From assembly GCA_947629595.1 (NCBI GenBank), contig CANREI010000063.1, forward strand, positions 1-6,879: DNA of 6,879 nt, in the 5' to 3' direction. A program made the translations under genes and the position numbers. Of this stretch, positions 6,375-6,879 are shown piece after piece. Under the pieces are notes generated by a model. The model ran no database searches, was not told the DNA's origin, and saw only the letters and a program-made list of their open reading frames with translations. Origin of the DNA: an uncultured Alphaproteobacteria bacterium (GTDB lineage Bacteria; Pseudomonadota; Alphaproteobacteria; CAAHEQ01; UBA3637). Each line of letters opens with the position of its first letter. The stretch's first letter is position 1.

Positions 6375-6442
6375 TTTCTTATTTTCGGCACATCGCGCTA
6401 TCCCACAATAGCGGGATAGCACTTCCCGCCGAAAATAAGAAA
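6375..6442 (+). repeat. 68-nt nested hairpin, copy 2
   Basis: TTTCTTATTTTCGGC (6375-6389) is the exact reverse complement of GCCGAAAATAAGAAA (6428-6442), a perfect 15-bp outer stem. Two symmetric seven-base internal loops (ACATCGC and ACTTCCC) separate it from a perfect 8-bp inner stem, GCTATCCC (6397-6404) with GGGATAGC (6413-6420), closed by an eight-base loop. It has the same length and plan as the hairpin at 4441-4508 and aligns best to that copy's reverse complement. No T run follows on either strand, so it is unlikely to be a simple terminator. It resembles REP-type or palindromic intergenic elements in style. Confidence 0.9.
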
Positions 6443-6467
6443 AATAAAACAATGCTGCTTTTTCTGC

Positions 6468-6496
6468 TTGACATTGATTTAAAAAGTTTTTATTCT
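6468..6496 (+). promoter_or_regulatory. Candidate sigma70-type promoter for the putative small RNA
   Basis: TTGACA (6468-6473) is a perfect -35, and TATTCT (6491-6496) matches four of six -10 positions at the optimal 17-base spacing. The predicted transcript start is near 6503. It points toward the terminator at 6684-6710, with no good open reading frame between them. Confidence 0.6.
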
Positions 6497-6502
6497 GAAG
6501 AT

Positions 6503-6710
6503 AAGACAAGTGATGTGTGCCCCGAGGTATGACAACCTCTTTAGATGTGTCCTTGAAAAAGGATAAGTTTGATTGTCCTGTTTTTTGATAAACAAGGCAA
6601 ATAATCGAACGATCGGAAGGTGGTAAAATAAACCTTTTGGTCAAGTACTGCGCTATCTCTTGTGAATAATTCTCAACTTCCGGTCGCCTCTCATCAAGGC
6701 GATTTTTTTT
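6503..6710 (+). ncRNA. Putative structured small RNA, about 208 nt, family unknown
   Basis: Between the promoter above and a clear terminator lies a stretch with successive stems. GAGGT/ACCTC pairs 6524-6528 with 6535-6539. TGTCCTT/AAGGATA (6548-6554 with 6559-6565) is a seven-pair stem closed by a GAAA tetraloop. An 11-position stem (6573-6583 with 6590-6600) has one mismatch and one wobble. GATCGGAAG/CTTCCGGTC (6611-6619 with 6677-6685) is a nine-pair stem with one wobble around a long loop. The terminator stem follows and shares two bases with this last helix, so the two may compete. I looked for signatures of RNase P RNA, SRP RNA, tmRNA, tRNA and common riboswitches and found none; 6S RNA cannot be excluded from sequence alone, but the multi-hairpin plan does not suggest it. 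Existence and ends are inferred. Confidence 0.5.
6684..6710 (+). terminator. Rho-independent terminator
   Basis: TCGCCT (6684-6689) and AGGCGA (6697-6702) form a six-pair stem with a seven-base loop, CTCATCA, followed at once by eight T (6703-6710). This is a textbook intrinsic terminator on the + strand. No + strand protein gene lies upstream within 2 kb, so it most likely ends the putative small RNA. Confidence 0.8.
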
Positions 6711-6731
6711 GAATATGCATGAAAAATTGCA

Positions 6732-6789
6732 TCAAAAAAACGTACGTTTTTTGCAACACTTTTTTTTAAAATTTCAAAAAAATTTTTTA
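6732..6789 (-). repeat. AT-rich intergenic repeat, copy C (inverted arm), with 18-bp palindrome
   Basis: This is the inverted mate of copy B, differing from it by only a few substitutions and one-base indels. It contains a perfect 18-bp palindrome, AAAAAACGTACGTTTTTT (6735-6752), flanked by TTGC (6727-6730) and GCAA (6753-6756). Copy B carries CGTACG but a less complete palindrome. The remaining 6790-6879 is AT-rich and holds no recognisable gene or site beyond a CAAGCACT motif (reverse complement at 6846-6853) also present upstream of copy B. Confidence 0.85.
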
Positions 6790-6879
6790 TTCAGGTGCAA
6801 TTTTTTGATTTTTAAAGATTTTTTACTTGTTTGTTTGATTTTTTGCAAGTGCTTGAAAAGTGTCGAAAAAATCGTTGCA

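Larger units (their letters stand above)
6261..6789 (+). mobile_element. Possible MITE-like element with small-RNA cargo
   Basis: Inverted arms of about 59 bp (6261-6318 and 6732-6789) bound 413 bp holding a 68-nt hairpin, a promoter, a structured RNA candidate and a terminator. No transposase or other credible protein is encoded, so any mobility would be non-autonomous. I see no clear target-site duplication at the edges, which weakens the mobile-element reading. The arms are low-complexity in places but share a non-trivial core around GTGTTGCAAAAA and CGTACG. Confidence 0.35.

Noticed and set aside
6606..6625. CGGAAGG resembling the SRP RNA GGAA-loop region
   Set aside because: The surrounding conserved bases of SRP RNA (GUCAGG and AGCAGC around the loop) are missing.
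6345..6644. Minus-strand open frame of 99 codons in the 3' non-coding region
   Set aside because: It needs a TTG start with no Shine-Dalgarno, runs through the perfect 68-nt hairpin and opposite the RNA candidate, and its protein shows no recognisable domain.

Overview
The window looks like chromosomal DNA from an AT-rich, low-GC alphaproteobacterium, probably one of the uncultured gut- or host-associated lineages. That placement is an inference. It rests on the style of the OmpR/EnvZ-like pair (GADDYLPKPFEP in the regulator, VSHDLRTPLTRMKLQL and YLAFARG in the kinase) and on a type IV pilin-like protein with the SMVEML variant of the prepilin motif fused to Cys-rich modules. No rRNA, tRNA, CRISPR array or transposase gene is visible.

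Layout. (1) 215-645: a SnoaL-like (NTF2-fold) gene split by a one-base frameshift at a G7 tract. (2) 745-3307: a tight three-gene signalling operon on the + strand, encoding an Hpt protein, an OmpR-type response regulator and a membrane EnvZ-like histidine kinase. Both junctions are ATGA stop/start overlaps, so the three are probably made together. (3) 3376-4326: an ankyrin-repeat protein with its own promoter, TTGACA-N17-TATAAT, a perfect sigma70-type match lying between the kinase stop and the ankyrin start. (4) 4530-6119, - strand: a large pilin-like surface protein with a prepilin signal and helix, five or more CxxC/DC disulfide modules and a C-terminal lectin-like domain. (5) 6138-6879: a 742-base stretch with no credible protein gene but much structure.

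The most unusual material is non-coding. Two 68-nt nested hairpins (4441-4508 and 6375-6442) share length, a 15-position outer arm and much of their sequence, with stem changes that keep pairing. Each is preceded by a diverged copy of the same AT-rich repeat (core GTGTTRCAAAAATCGKACG). A third, inverted copy at 6732-6789 closes off a segment of about 530 bp. Inside it lie the second hairpin, a TTGACA-N17-TATTCT promoter and a potential RNA of about 208 nt with several stems, ending in a clear Rho-independent terminator (6684-6710). I read this as a candidate small-RNA-bearing mobile or repeat element. I do not recognise the RNA family.

Functionally, the operon would sense an envelope signal (kinase), pass phosphate to the OmpR-type regulator and perhaps exchange it with the Hpt protein. 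Its targets cannot be read from this window. The ankyrin protein and the pilin-like protein look like interaction modules, one cytoplasmic and one exported.
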